Shown here piece after piece: positions 9,013 through 17,166 of a stretch of 64,000 nucleotides of DNA (positions are counted from its first letter, which is position 1; every line of letters begins with the position of its first letter). Source of the stretch: Arthrobacter ruber (GTDB taxonomy: Bacteria > Actinomycetota > Actinomycetes > Actinomycetales > Micrococcaceae); the NCBI RefSeq assembly GCF_002954225.1, contig NZ_PPTH01000015.1:186001-250000 (forward strand). Direction: 5' to 3'. A program made the position numbers and the translations under genes. The notes below the pieces were generated by a model. That model saw only the letters and a program-made list of their open reading frames with translations. It ran no database searches and had not been told where the DNA came from.

Positions 9013-9095
9013 ACACGAGCGGAGGAGAACGTCGGTAGTGGGGATCAGGTCCACCGGTGGTGTCCTGCCACACCTGGTCCTGCAGGGTGTCGGTG

Positions 9096-10658
9096 CTACT
9101 TCTCGGGCTGCAGTTCGCCCTCCTCGAGTCCGAGGATGAGGAGCTTCCCGCTCTTGCGGTCCGCGAGGTAGGCGCGCATCTCGCGCTTGATCACGGGCAA
9201 CAGGAAGTACACCCCGAGGAGATTCACGAAGGCGCAGACGAACAGTGCTGCATCGGCGAAGCTGATGACCTGGCTGAAGGTGAGCACGCAGCCGGCGACG
9301 GTGAAGAACAGGAAGATGACCTTGTAGGTGAGCTCGGCGATCTTCCCGCGCCCGAACAGGAACTCCCAGGCCTTGAGCCCGTAGTAGGACCAGGTGATGA
9401 GGGTGGAGTAGGCGAAGAGGATGACGGCGATCGCGAGGACGATCGGGAACCAGGGGAGGACGGTGGCGAAGGCGTCGGAGGTGAGGATGACGCCGTCGGG
9501 GGTGTCCCCTCCGCCCTGCACCTGGTCGATGCCGGCCTGGAGGCTGGGAGCCCCGGCGATGATGATGGCCAGGGCGGTCATGGTGCAGATCAGGACGGTG
9601 TCCACGAGCGGTTCGTAGAGGGCCACGAAGCCCTCGCTGACCGGGCGGCGGGTCTTGACGGCGGAATGCGCGATGGCTGCCGAACCGACGCCCGCCTCAT
9701 TGGAGAACGATGCGCGCTGGAAGCCGACGATCAGGACGCCGAGGATGCCTCCGGCGATGCCCTGGGGATTGAAGGCACCGGAGATGATGGCCCCGAATGC
9801 TGCGGGGACCTGCTCGATGTTGGCGATGATGACGAACAGGCAGGCGAGGACGTAGACGCCGCCCATGGCGGGGACGAGGCGTGAGGTGGTGGCGCCGATC
9901 GACTTGATGCCGCCGAGGATGACGACCGCGACCAGGAACGCCAGGACGACCCCGAAGATCAGGGCCGCACCGGCGCTGCCGAGGAATCCGTCCTCACCGC
10001 CGGTGACGTTCTGCACCTGCGCGAACGTCTGGTTGGCCTGGAACATGTTCCCGCCGGCGAAGCCGAAGATGAGGATCGCGACGGCGAAGATCCCGGTCAG
10101 GATCTTGGCCGGGATGCGCCCGAGTTTTCGGAACGCGATGGGCAGGTACTTGAACGGGCCGCCGCTGATGGACCCGTCCTCGTGGACCTCGCGGTACTTG
10201 ACGCCGAGCGTGCACTCGGCGAATTTCGTGGCCATACCGATCAGGCCGGCGCAGATCATCCAAAATGTTGCGCCCGGACCACCGAGCGCCATGGCCGCAC
10301 CGACACCGGCGATGTTGCCCAACCCCACGGTCCCCGACAGGGCCGAGGTGAGGGCCTGGAAGTGCGGGACCTCGCCCGGGTCGCTCTTGGACGAGTACCG
10401 TCCCCGGACCACCTCGTAGCCGACCCTGAGCCCGCGCAGTTGCGGGACCCCGAAGTAGATCGTGCAGACCAGCCCGGCGAGGATGAGCCATGCCACGACG
10501 GCCGGGAAGCTGACATCACCGATGGTGATGGGGAAGAACACGATGCTCGAGAAGATCTCGGTCGGCTTCGCGAACGCGGTGTTGATGGCCTCGTCGACCG
10601 CGGCCAGCCAGCCGACTTCGTCCGTCACGGCCATGGGAAGGAGTCCGGTGATCGTCAT
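9096..10658 (-). CDS. AGCS-family alanine/glycine:cation symporter
   Basis: About 520 residues with the AGCS signature (ALSGTVGLGNIAGVGAAMAL about 110-130; GGPGATFWM) and ten or more transmembrane segments. It imports alanine or glycine with Na+ or H+. The start is uncertain: GTG at 10679, ATG at 10658 and ATG at 10634 are in frame, and none has a good ribosome site. A clear AGGAG instead precedes a 15-codon ORF (10710-10663) that ends just before the ATG at 10658, so coupled re-initiation at 10658 is plausible and I use that start. The C-terminus (LGLEEGELQPEK) is acidic. Confidence 0.9.
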   Translation of the reverse strand: MTITGLLPMAVTDEVGWLAAVDEAINTAFAKPTEIFSSIVFFPITIGDVSFPAVVAWLILAGLVCTIYFGVPQLRGLRVGYEVVRGRYSSKSDPGEVPHFQALTSALSGTVGLGNIAGVGAAMALGGPGATFWMICAGLIGMATKFAECTLGVKYREVHEDGSISGGPFKYLPIAFRKLGRIPAKILTGIFAVAILIFGFAGGNMFQANQTFAQVQNVTGGEDGFLGSAGAALIFGVVLAFLVAVVILGGIKSIGATTSRLVPAMGGVYVLACLFVIIANIEQVPAAFGAIISGAFNPQGIAGGILGVLIVGFQRASFSNEAGVGSAAIAHSAVKTRRPVSEGFVALYEPLVDTVLICTMTALAIIIAGAPSLQAGIDQVQGGGDTPDGVILTSDAFATVLPWFPIVLAIAVILFAYSTLITWSYYGLKAWEFLFGRGKIAELTYKVIFLFFTVAGCVLTFSQVISFADAALFVCAFVNLLGVYFLLPVIKREMRAYLADRKSGKLLILGLEEGELQPEK

Positions 10659-10662
10659 CCAT

Positions 10663-10710
10663 CTACGGAACACCGCCACGGGCAGGAAGGCAACAGTTGG
10701 GCGGCTCCAT
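10663..10710 (-). CDS. Putative 15-codon leader peptide before the AGCS gene
   Basis: Minus-strand ORF MEPPNCCLPARGGVP. AGGAG lies 10 bases before its ATG. Its TAG is followed 4 bases later by the in-frame AGCS start ATG at 10658. Since the transporter itself lacks a ribosome site, translation may reach it by re-initiation. This is inference from spacing. A glycine riboswitch, common before such genes in actinobacteria, was looked for and not recognised. Confidence 0.3.
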   Translation of the reverse strand: MEPPNCCLPARGGVP

Positions 10711-10909
10711 TTTCGATGTCTCCTGTTATTGATCCGTTCGACCGCCTGCGCTCCGCCGGCGACGTTCGTATCGCGGCGGGTCCTCCCGCGAGTACCTCCA
10801 GGGCGTCATCCCGTTCTCGTGATCCGGCAGTACAGCGGGAAGCGCTGCAGCGTAGTGTCGAGGACAGCGTCCCGGGTCTTCCCGCGAATCCCATTGGAGG
10901 AGAACCACG

Positions 10910-10966
10910 ATGATCAACGCCAGCACCACGACGATCAAGCCCGGGGGCCACGACGATGTGGTTTGA
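10910..10966 (+). CDS. Putative 18-codon leader peptide before DUF421 gene
   Basis: ATG at 10910 is preceded by a near-ideal GGAGGAG. The frame encodes MINASTTTIKPGGHDDVV and its TGA lies 11 bases inside the DUF421 gene. The next gene has only GGGGG upstream, so ribosome loading may occur mainly at the leader. No family is recognised. Confidence 0.35.
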   Translation: MINASTTTIKPGGHDDVV

Positions 10967-11480
10967 CTCGTGGGCGGACATCCTCCGGGTCCTCATCGTC
11001 GGGGCGGTGTCCTATGCCACGCTCGTAGGAGTCCTGCGGCTCTCCGGCAAGCGGACACTCAGCCAGCTCAACGCCTTCGACTTCATCATCACCGTCGCGC
11101 TGGGCTCGACCCTCGCGACCATCCTGCTCAGCTCCGACGTCGCATATGCCGAGGGATTCGCAGCCCTCGTACTCCTGGCCGGACTGCAATTCATCGTCGC
11201 CGGGGTATCCGCGCGCTGGCCCGGCGCGCGTAGGACGATCACCACAAGACCCACAGCGCTCGTCGTGGACGGGCAATTGCAGCACCACGAGCTCCGCCGC
11301 AACCGCCTCACCGAGTCCGAAGTCCACCAGGCGGTGCGCAGCACCGGCTCCGGGGATCTGTCCTCCGTCGCCGCCGTCGTGCTGGAAACCAACGGCAAAC
11401 TCAGCGTCATCCCCGCCAAGACGCTGGGTAGTGGCTCCGCCATGAGCGGCATCATCGGGTACCCCGGCGACGATCGATGA
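10956..11480 (+). CDS. DUF421 (YetF-like) membrane protein
   Basis: A 174-residue protein with N-terminal membrane helices (about residues 8-85) carrying the family run LRLSGKRTLSQLNAFDFI and then a cytoplasmic alpha/beta domain (about 90-165; TALVVDGQLQHHELRRNRLTE, SSVAAVVLETNGKLSVIP). This is the usual YetF/DUF421 layout. In Bacillus, YetF/YkjA-type proteins are linked to spore or membrane physiology, but the molecular role is unknown. The length is slightly under the usual 200-230, with a short C-terminus. It is followed after 24 bases by the ion-channel-like gene and is probably co-transcribed with it. Confidence 0.88.
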   Translation: MWFDSWADILRVLIVGAVSYATLVGVLRLSGKRTLSQLNAFDFIITVALGSTLATILLSSDVAYAEGFAALVLLAGLQFIVAGVSARWPGARRTITTRPTALVVDGQLQHHELRRNRLTESEVHQAVRSTGSGDLSSVAAVVLETNGKLSVIPAKTLGSGSAMSGIIGYPGDDR

Positions 11481-11504
11481 TGCAGCCTCGATGAACGGAC
11501 GCTG

Positions 11505-12221
11505 ATGGACCACCGACCGATCGGGCAGGACACGGGCCTGCGCCGCGCGGAGGCCGTGGCAGCCCGCCTGGACAAGCCGATGGGCATCCTGGGTGTCATC
11601 TTCCTGTTCGTGGTGCTCGGGCAGATCCTGGCCACCAGCACCGGCATGATCCTCTTCTTCACCGTGGTGGGGTGGGTGTTCTGGACGGTGTTCGTCGCGG
11701 AGTTCCTGCTGCGGGCCTACATCGCCGGGTTCAGTCGGACGTTCTGGAAGAAGAACTGGTGGCAGGTCATCTTCCTCCTGGTGCCGTTCCTGCGTTTCTT
11801 CCGTGCGCTGCAGGCGTTGCGTTTCGTCCGTGTGGCACGCTTCGCACGCTTCGGCGGCATCGTCTCCGCGGGTGTGCGCGGCTCGCGGTCCGCCGGGCGG
11901 CTCCTGTCGAGCCGCATCGGGTGGCTGGCAGCCGTGACCGCGGTGGTCATTCTCGCCTCGAGCCAGCTGCTGTACGCCACCGGCACGCACGGATCCTACG
12001 CAGATGCCCTCTTCGAATCCGCGATGGCAACGATCACCGGCACCGGGCTCACCCCGACGACGCCCTTCGCCCGCATCCTGCAGGTACTGCTCGCCGTCTA
12101 CTCCGTCGCCGTGTTCGCCACCCTCGCCGGCTCGCTCGGAGCCTTCTTCCTCCGCGGAACCGATCCGCCCCGACTCCGCCCGGATCCACCGAGCCCGCCC
12201 ACACCGTCCGAACACGGGTAG
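11505..12221 (+). CDS. Ion-channel-like membrane protein with altered filter
   Basis: A 238-residue protein built like a bacterial voltage-sensor-plus-pore channel. It has hydrophobic segments at about 27-45, 50-70 and 80-100, an Arg-rich S4-like helix (FLRFFRALQALRFVRVARFA), a further helix about 145-160, a pore loop and a last helix to about 220. The pore loop reads ESAMATITGTGLTPTTPFARI. Known K+ channels have TVGYGD at this place; here it is ITGTGL, so K+ selectivity is not assured. The ATG at 11505 lacks a strong ribosome site. The tail is Pro-rich. It could be a non-selective or anion-type relative, or a sensor without conduction. Confidence 0.75.
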   Translation: MDHRPIGQDTGLRRAEAVAARLDKPMGILGVIFLFVVLGQILATSTGMILFFTVVGWVFWTVFVAEFLLRAYIAGFSRTFWKKNWWQVIFLLVPFLRFFRALQALRFVRVARFARFGGIVSAGVRGSRSAGRLLSSRIGWLAAVTAVVILASSQLLYATGTHGSYADALFESAMATITGTGLTPTTPFARILQVLLAVYSVAVFATLAGSLGAFFLRGTDPPRLRPDPPSPPTPSEHG

Positions 12222-12289
12222 TTGCGGGCGGGTACGCCGGCACACACGCCCGAGTGCCCCGGCAGGGCACAGCCCTCAGGGCCGGCGGA

Positions 12290-13621
12290 TCATCGGCCCG
12301 GTTCGACGCCGGCAAGCCTGTCCGAGAGGTCCTGCTGGATCACGGCGTCCAGGGGTGAGCCACCGACCGCCGTCCGGACGCGCCCGATCTGTGTCCGGAG
12401 CGGCGCCGTGAGCTGGGTCAGGGAGCCTGCACCGCTGGCGCTGATGGTGATCTCCGAGAGCATGTCGATGGTCCGGCCGGCAGCCCGCGGGTCGGTGAAC
12501 GCGTAGGTGACGAGCTGATCCATGACCAGTTCGAGGAGCTCGGTGAAGGTCGGGAGCGTGAGGTGCACCCGCGCGGTCCCGTCGCCGTCGCGGAGCGTTC
12601 GTGATCCCGTGCACCGCGCGGTGAGGGAGCAGAGGATCGCGGAGATATGGCTGATGGCATGGACAGCCGTGGTGGGGTCGTTCACCCCGGGGGAGAGTGC
12701 CTTGTCGGTCACATCGAGCAGTTGCTGCAGCCCGAAGGACGGGTCCTGGCTCGAGGTGCGCTCGAAACCGGTCCTGAAGGCCGCGAGGACCGCCTCGACG
12801 ACTTCCGCGCTCCGATCGTCGTCGAGCGGAGCATCACTCGTGCTCCACACCCGTCCGATGGGTACGCCCTCCACCAACGAGGCCCCCGGGGCGACGTCGA
12901 CGGAGACGACCACGCCGTGCCGCGCAGCGCCGGCGGTGAGGGCTTCCTCATCGACCCGGGTGAGGAACCCCGAGCTCGGCGCCCGCAGCGGCACCCCTCC
13001 GATGCGGGGGAGCTCACTGCCGGCAGGCCGGGGTCCCTGCTGGGGATAGATCCGCTCCAGTGTGCGGTCCGTCTCGCGGTGCACGTCGCGCAGCATGGTC
13101 TCCACACGGATCTGCCGTGCCAGGTGAGCCAGGAACAGGACGAGGCCGACGACGCTCGCGATCGTGAGCAGGAACGCCGTGGTGACGGCGATCTCCGGGA
13201 CGAAGCTCGCGCCGGCACTGCTCTCCACCCGGATGCTCCTCAGCACGGTCAGGGAGAAGACGAACGTCCCGAGGAACAGTGCGAGCGTGTTGTGGACGAA
13301 CCGGTCCCGGGTGAAGGTGCGGAGCAGGCGAGGGGAGAACTGGCTGCTGGCCAGCTGAAGGGTCACGACCGTCAGGGAGAACGTCAGCGAGGTCACCGTG
13401 ATGGTCGAACTCGCGATCGTCTCCAGCAGCGACCGTGCTGCCTCGGGCCCTCCACCGAAGAGAAGACCCGATACCGCAGCCGGCAGGCTGTCATCCAGGC
13501 GCTCGTCGAGGAACGGAAGGAGCTGCCCGAGCGCCAGCGCGACAACGACAGCAGCCAAGGGCACCGGCCACAGCTGGGCCTGAAGGGACTCCCGAACAGA
13601 CCTCCCGTCCACGCGGCTCAC
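12290..13621 (-). CDS. DUF2254 membrane protein
   Basis: A 443-residue predicted membrane protein. Hydrophobic segments lie at about 18-35, 65-90, 108-128 and 138-165, with the family run SSTITVTSLTFSLTVVTLQL, followed by a large soluble C-terminal region (DDRSAEVVEAVLAAF; LSPGVNDPTTAVHAI). This matches DUF2254, whose function is unknown. GTG start with GGAGGG 8 bases upstream. It converges with the channel-like gene (68-base gap). Confidence 0.85.
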   Translation of the reverse strand: MSRVDGRSVRESLQAQLWPVPLAAVVVALALGQLLPFLDERLDDSLPAAVSGLLFGGGPEAARSLLETIASSTITVTSLTFSLTVVTLQLASSQFSPRLLRTFTRDRFVHNTLALFLGTFVFSLTVLRSIRVESSAGASFVPEIAVTTAFLLTIASVVGLVLFLAHLARQIRVETMLRDVHRETDRTLERIYPQQGPRPAGSELPRIGGVPLRAPSSGFLTRVDEEALTAGAARHGVVVSVDVAPGASLVEGVPIGRVWSTSDAPLDDDRSAEVVEAVLAAFRTGFERTSSQDPSFGLQQLLDVTDKALSPGVNDPTTAVHAISHISAILCSLTARCTGSRTLRDGDGTARVHLTLPTFTELLELVMDQLVTYAFTDPRAAGRTIDMLSEITISASGAGSLTQLTAPLRTQIGRVRTAVGGSPLDAVIQQDLSDRLAGVEPGR

Positions 13622-13798
13622 CTGAATCGCCCTCCTCGTGCCTGTTCGGCCCTCATCTGCCGACCCGTATGATCATCCGCCCACTATCGTGCCGACGCAG
13701 GGGAAGGAACGGAAGGAGTTCTGACGCCCTGACGGATCAGACGTGATGAGCAGGCCTTTCCTGCTGGTGCCCATTCCGCGGCGGGCATGGCCCGGGCG

Positions 13799-15553
13799 CT
13801 ACCGCCGCGTGTCGGAGTTCCCCGGTGCATCCGTGGGTTCGTGCTCCAGGGAGTAGTCCGCCAGGTGCTCCTGGACCTGCCGTTCGACCTGGTCCGACAT
13901 CGATTCGCTCACCTGGTCGCTGACGCGGTCCGCCATCGCTGCAGCGGCAGCCTTCCGCTGTGCAGCCTGCCATGCCCGATGCTCACCGTGGAATGCCCTG
14001 GCGGTGGCGACGCACATGAGGAGCATCACGACGCTGAAGGGCAGGGCGGTCAGGATGGCCGCGGTCTGGATGGAGCCGAGCCCTGTATCGCCCACGAGCA
14101 GCAGGGCGATGGCGACGAGCGCTGCGAGCGCAGCCCAGAAGACGCGGATCCAGTTGCGCGGATCGGGGTCACCGCCCGTGGAGATCATGCTCATCACCAG
14201 GGCTCCCGAATCCGCCGAGGTGATGAAGAAGATGGCGATCAGGAGGATGGCTCCGATCAGCAGGGCCGGACCGCCGGGGAGGTCGCCGAGGAGGCCGAAC
14301 AGCGCGTTCTCGGTGTCCACGGAGCCGTCCTCGGCGATCAGCCCGCCCTGCCCGAAGATCTCCCGGTAGATCGCGGAGCCGCCCATGACGGAGAACCACA
14401 GGAATCCGAGCGTGGTGGGAACGAGGAGGACACCGGCGACGAACTCGCGGACCGTCCGCCCCTTCGAGATGCGGGCGATGAAGATGCCGACGAACGGCGC
14501 CCAGGACATCCACCAGCCCCAGTAGAAGGTGGTCCAGGACGCCTGCCACGCCTCACCTTCCGCTCCCGAGAACGCCAGCGTGTTGAACGTGAGGCCGATG
14601 ACGTTCTGCAGGTAGTTGCCGATCGACTGGACGAACTCGCGGAGGAGGAACAGGGTGGGTCCGGCGACGAGCACCACGAGCAGCAGTACCGCGGCCAGCA
14701 CCAGGTTGATGTTGGAGAGCCATTTCATCCCCTTCCCGACACCGGAGATGACCGACACGATGGTCAGCGAGGTGATGCAGAGGATCAGTCCCACCTGCGT
14801 CGCCTCGGTGGCCGCGAGGATGTTGGCGCTGTCGAGCCCGGAGGAGATCTGGAGGACGCCGAGTCCGAGGGACGTCGCGACTCCGAAGAGGGTCCCGACG
14901 AGTGCGACGACGTCGATCGCGTGACCCCAGCCGCCCCTGACGCGATCGCCGAGGAGCGGTTCGAGGGTCCAGCGGATGGAGATGGGCCGGCCGCGTCGGT
15001 GGACGGCGTAGGCGATGGAGATGCCTACCACCACGTAGATGCTCCAGGCGTGGAGTCCCCAGTGGAGGAAGGTCTGCGTGATGGCCTGCTGCCCCAACTG
15101 GATGTCGGAACCGGTGGTTCCGGGACGAGGGCTCGCGAAGTGGTTCAGCGGCTCGGCCACGCCCCAGAACACCAGGCCGATCCCCATGCCGGCTGCGAAG
15201 AGGAGTGCGAACCAGGACATCGTGGAGAACTCGGGTCTGTCGTCGTCGCTGCCCAGGCGGATGTCGCCGTAGCGGCTGAATCCCACCCAGAGGGAGAACG
15301 CGACGAAGAAGGCCACGAGGGCCACGTAGTACCAGCCGAACGCGCCGATGACATTCTCCTGGATACCCGCGAACAGGGCGGATGCCGTATCGGGCGCGAT
15401 GATGGCGAAAGCGACGAAGAGCACGATCAGCGCCGACGCAGGGACGAAGACCGGCAGCGCCAGTCGTGCCTTCCCTGCGGTGGTCGTTCCCGCTGCCCTG
15501 CTCGGACGCTGGGGCGGGCTGGTGGAAGCCCCTTCCCGTGGCTTGCTGCTCAC
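13799..15553 (-). CDS. BCCT-family betaine/choline/carnitine transporter
   Basis: A 584-residue, 12-TM secondary transporter. It contains the glycine-rich BCCT stretch GMGIGLVFWGVAEPLNHF (about 135-152) and the Trp-rich TM8 segment (TTFYWGWWMSWAPFVGIFIA). Uptake of glycine betaine, choline or related osmolytes with Na+ or H+ is the family role. The C-terminal tail (about 520-584) is charged and helical, as in osmosensing BetP. GTG at 15553 is chosen because AAGGAG lies 7 bases upstream; the ATG at 15559 is only one base from that site. The gene stands alone; the promoter must lie in 15554-15932. Confidence 0.93.
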   Translation of the reverse strand: MSSKPREGASTSPPQRPSRAAGTTTAGKARLALPVFVPASALIVLFVAFAIIAPDTASALFAGIQENVIGAFGWYYVALVAFFVAFSLWVGFSRYGDIRLGSDDDRPEFSTMSWFALLFAAGMGIGLVFWGVAEPLNHFASPRPGTTGSDIQLGQQAITQTFLHWGLHAWSIYVVVGISIAYAVHRRGRPISIRWTLEPLLGDRVRGGWGHAIDVVALVGTLFGVATSLGLGVLQISSGLDSANILAATEATQVGLILCITSLTIVSVISGVGKGMKWLSNINLVLAAVLLLVVLVAGPTLFLLREFVQSIGNYLQNVIGLTFNTLAFSGAEGEAWQASWTTFYWGWWMSWAPFVGIFIARISKGRTVREFVAGVLLVPTTLGFLWFSVMGGSAIYREIFGQGGLIAEDGSVDTENALFGLLGDLPGGPALLIGAILLIAIFFITSADSGALVMSMISTGGDPDPRNWIRVFWAALAALVAIALLLVGDTGLGSIQTAAILTALPFSVVMLLMCVATARAFHGEHRAWQAAQRKAAAAAMADRVSDQVSESMSDQVERQVQEHLADYSLEHEPTDAPGNSDTRR

Positions 15554-15932
15554 GATCATGCTCCTTCTGACGTGTGTGGGCGATCCCGGTCATGCGTCAT
15601 CCAGCACCGGGATCGCATCCGGGCCGCCATCCAGCGTAGCGAGCGGCTGTCCGCCAGGAGGAGTGCGCAGCGGCGTCGGTGCCCGTCCGGGCACTGTGCA
15701 GACCCGTCCCCCATCCGGCACCCGACCCCATGATCCGTTGCGACGGCGGGGCTTCCGGGGGGCCTCGGCCGGGCAGGCCGGCCGGGTACAGATGTGCGCG
15801 AATCGTTATGTGAACGCTCTGCTGCGCGGGCGCGGACAGCTCGGAACGGCGATGGCGGCCGTCATGCTCAGGCGACGCACCGCGCACGGCTGTGATGGCG
15901 AAAGGCGCCGCGGGTGACCCTAGGGTTGTCGG
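15554..15932. other. Divergent intergenic region, BCCT/MFS
   Basis: About 379 bases. It holds the leftward BCCT promoter region and, at its right end, the leaderless -10 of the MFS gene. I see no gene, RNA or repeat in it. Confidence 0.5.
15921..15926 (+). promoter_or_regulatory. -10 box TAGGGT, leaderless MFS gene
   Basis: TAGGGT ends 6 bases before the GTG at 15933, and no Shine-Dalgarno is present. Transcription would start at or next to the start codon. Confidence 0.55.
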
Positions 15933-17132
15933 GTGAGCGATGTCGAGCGGGACCGGCCGCGTGGGGGACTGGCGGCCATGTGCGCCGCCCAGACCACGAG
16001 CTGGGGTCTGCTCTACTACTCGTTGCCGGTGGCCCTGGTCCCGATCAGCCGGGACACCGGATGGTCCGTGCCGGCGATGACGGCTGCGTTCTCGGCCGGT
16101 CTGACCGTCTCCGCGTTCGCCGGTGTGCGGGTGGGCCGCACGCTCGACCGGACCGGGCCACGGCTCGTGATGACTCTCGGCAGCGTCATCGGCGTCGTGG
16201 CGTTGCTCCTGGTGGGTGCTGCCCCGACCTTCGCGGTCTTCGCAGCCGCGTGGCTGGTCGCGGGGTTCGGGCAGGCCGCGGTGTTCTACCAGCCGGCGTT
16301 CGTGGTCATCACGCGCTGGTACGGGCCGCACCGGGTGCGGGCCCTGACGACGCTGACGCTGGTGGCGGGCTTCGCGTCGACGATCTTCGCGCCGCTCACC
16401 GCCGCCCTGATCGATGCCCTCGGGTGGCGCACCGCCTACCTCGTCCTGGCGGGCGTCCTGGGCGTGGTGACGATCCCGCTGCACTGGTTCTTCCTCAATG
16501 CGCACTGGTCCTCCGCACCCGCCTCAAACGCCGGGGCCGAGCCCCCGCAGGACGCGCGGGCGGTGTCGCGGAGCCGGCCGTTCCGTCTGCTGCAGGTCAC
16601 GATGGCCCTCTCGACGCTCGCCCTGTTCGCGGTGACCTTCAACCTGATCGCCCTGTTCCTCGAGCGGGGGCTGAGTTACGGGAGCGCCGCGGTGGCCTTC
16701 GGCCTGATCGGGGTCGGGCAGGTGATCGGCCGGCTCGCCTACTCGGCCCTGCCCGCGGGGACGCCCGCCGTGACGCGGACCGTGGTGCTCACCGCCGCCG
16801 GGGCGGCCTCCGTCTGGGCGCTGGCCCTGGTCCCCGGACCTGCAGCACTGCTCGTCGTCGTGGCAGTGATGGCGGGGATGGTGCGGGGCTGCAACACGCT
16901 CCTGCAGGCCACCGCGGTGGCGGACCGCTGGGGGACACGCGATCACGGGAGCCTCCAGGGCGTCTTCGCCGCGCCGGTGACCATCGTCGGGGCGCTGGCT
17001 CCCGCTGCGGGCCCGGCCCTGGCGTCCCTGCTCGGAGGGTATCCGGCCATGGCCGCAGCAATGGCCGTGCTCGCCACGATCGGCGTCGTCGCCGCGTTGT
17101 GCACAGGTCCAGCCCGGCATCCGCCTGGTTGA
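15933..17132 (+). CDS. MFS transporter
   Basis: A 399-residue, 12-TM major facilitator protein (RVGRTLDRTGPRLVMTLG is the TM2-TM3 loop signature; GQVIGRLAYSALPAGTP is the matching loop of the second half). The GTG start is leaderless (-10 TAGGGT). The gene is convergent with the arsenic operon and separated from arsB by a hairpin. Its closeness to the ars genes could mean it exports an arsenical, but it is on the other strand with its own promoter, so that is weak inference. Substrate unknown. Confidence 0.88.
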   Translation: MSDVERDRPRGGLAAMCAAQTTSWGLLYYSLPVALVPISRDTGWSVPAMTAAFSAGLTVSAFAGVRVGRTLDRTGPRLVMTLGSVIGVVALLLVGAAPTFAVFAAAWLVAGFGQAAVFYQPAFVVITRWYGPHRVRALTTLTLVAGFASTIFAPLTAALIDALGWRTAYLVLAGVLGVVTIPLHWFFLNAHWSSAPASNAGAEPPQDARAVSRSRPFRLLQVTMALSTLALFAVTFNLIALFLERGLSYGSAAVAFGLIGVGQVIGRLAYSALPAGTPAVTRTVVLTAAGAASVWALALVPGPAALLVVVAVMAGMVRGCNTLLQATAVADRWGTRDHGSLQGVFAAPVTIVGALAPAAGPALASLLGGYPAMAAAMAVLATIGVVAALCTGPARHPPG

Positions 17133-17139
17133 GGGCTCC

Positions 17140-17160
17140 CTCCCGGTCCGTCCCCGGGAG
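17140..17160. terminator. Hairpin between convergent MFS and arsB
   Basis: Seven-base perfect GC arms CTCCCGG (17140-17146) and CCGGGAG (17154-17160) with a 7-base loop, placed in the 34-base gap between two gene ends. Confidence 0.5.
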
Positions 17161-17166
17161 CGGTGG

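Noticed and set aside
10680-10909. Glycine riboswitch before the AGCS gene
   Set aside because: Such riboswitches are common before these transporters, but I could not recognise the conserved GGAGAG/CUCUC core pairing here.
10726-10938. Minus-strand frame with hydrophobic start (MIVVVLALIIVVLLQW)
   Set aside because: TTG start without ribosome site, and the rest is Arg/Pro-rich; the hydrophobic stretch is the reverse of the DUF421 leader region.
13787-15733. 648-codon frame antisense to the BCCT gene
   Set aside because: Shadow of the BCCT gene; composition (Asp/Glu/Gly/His-rich) is typical of antisense frames in this genome.
15933-17132. MFS gene as part of the ars operon
   Set aside because: It is convergent with arsB, has its own leaderless promoter and is separated by a hairpin; an arsenical role cannot be claimed.
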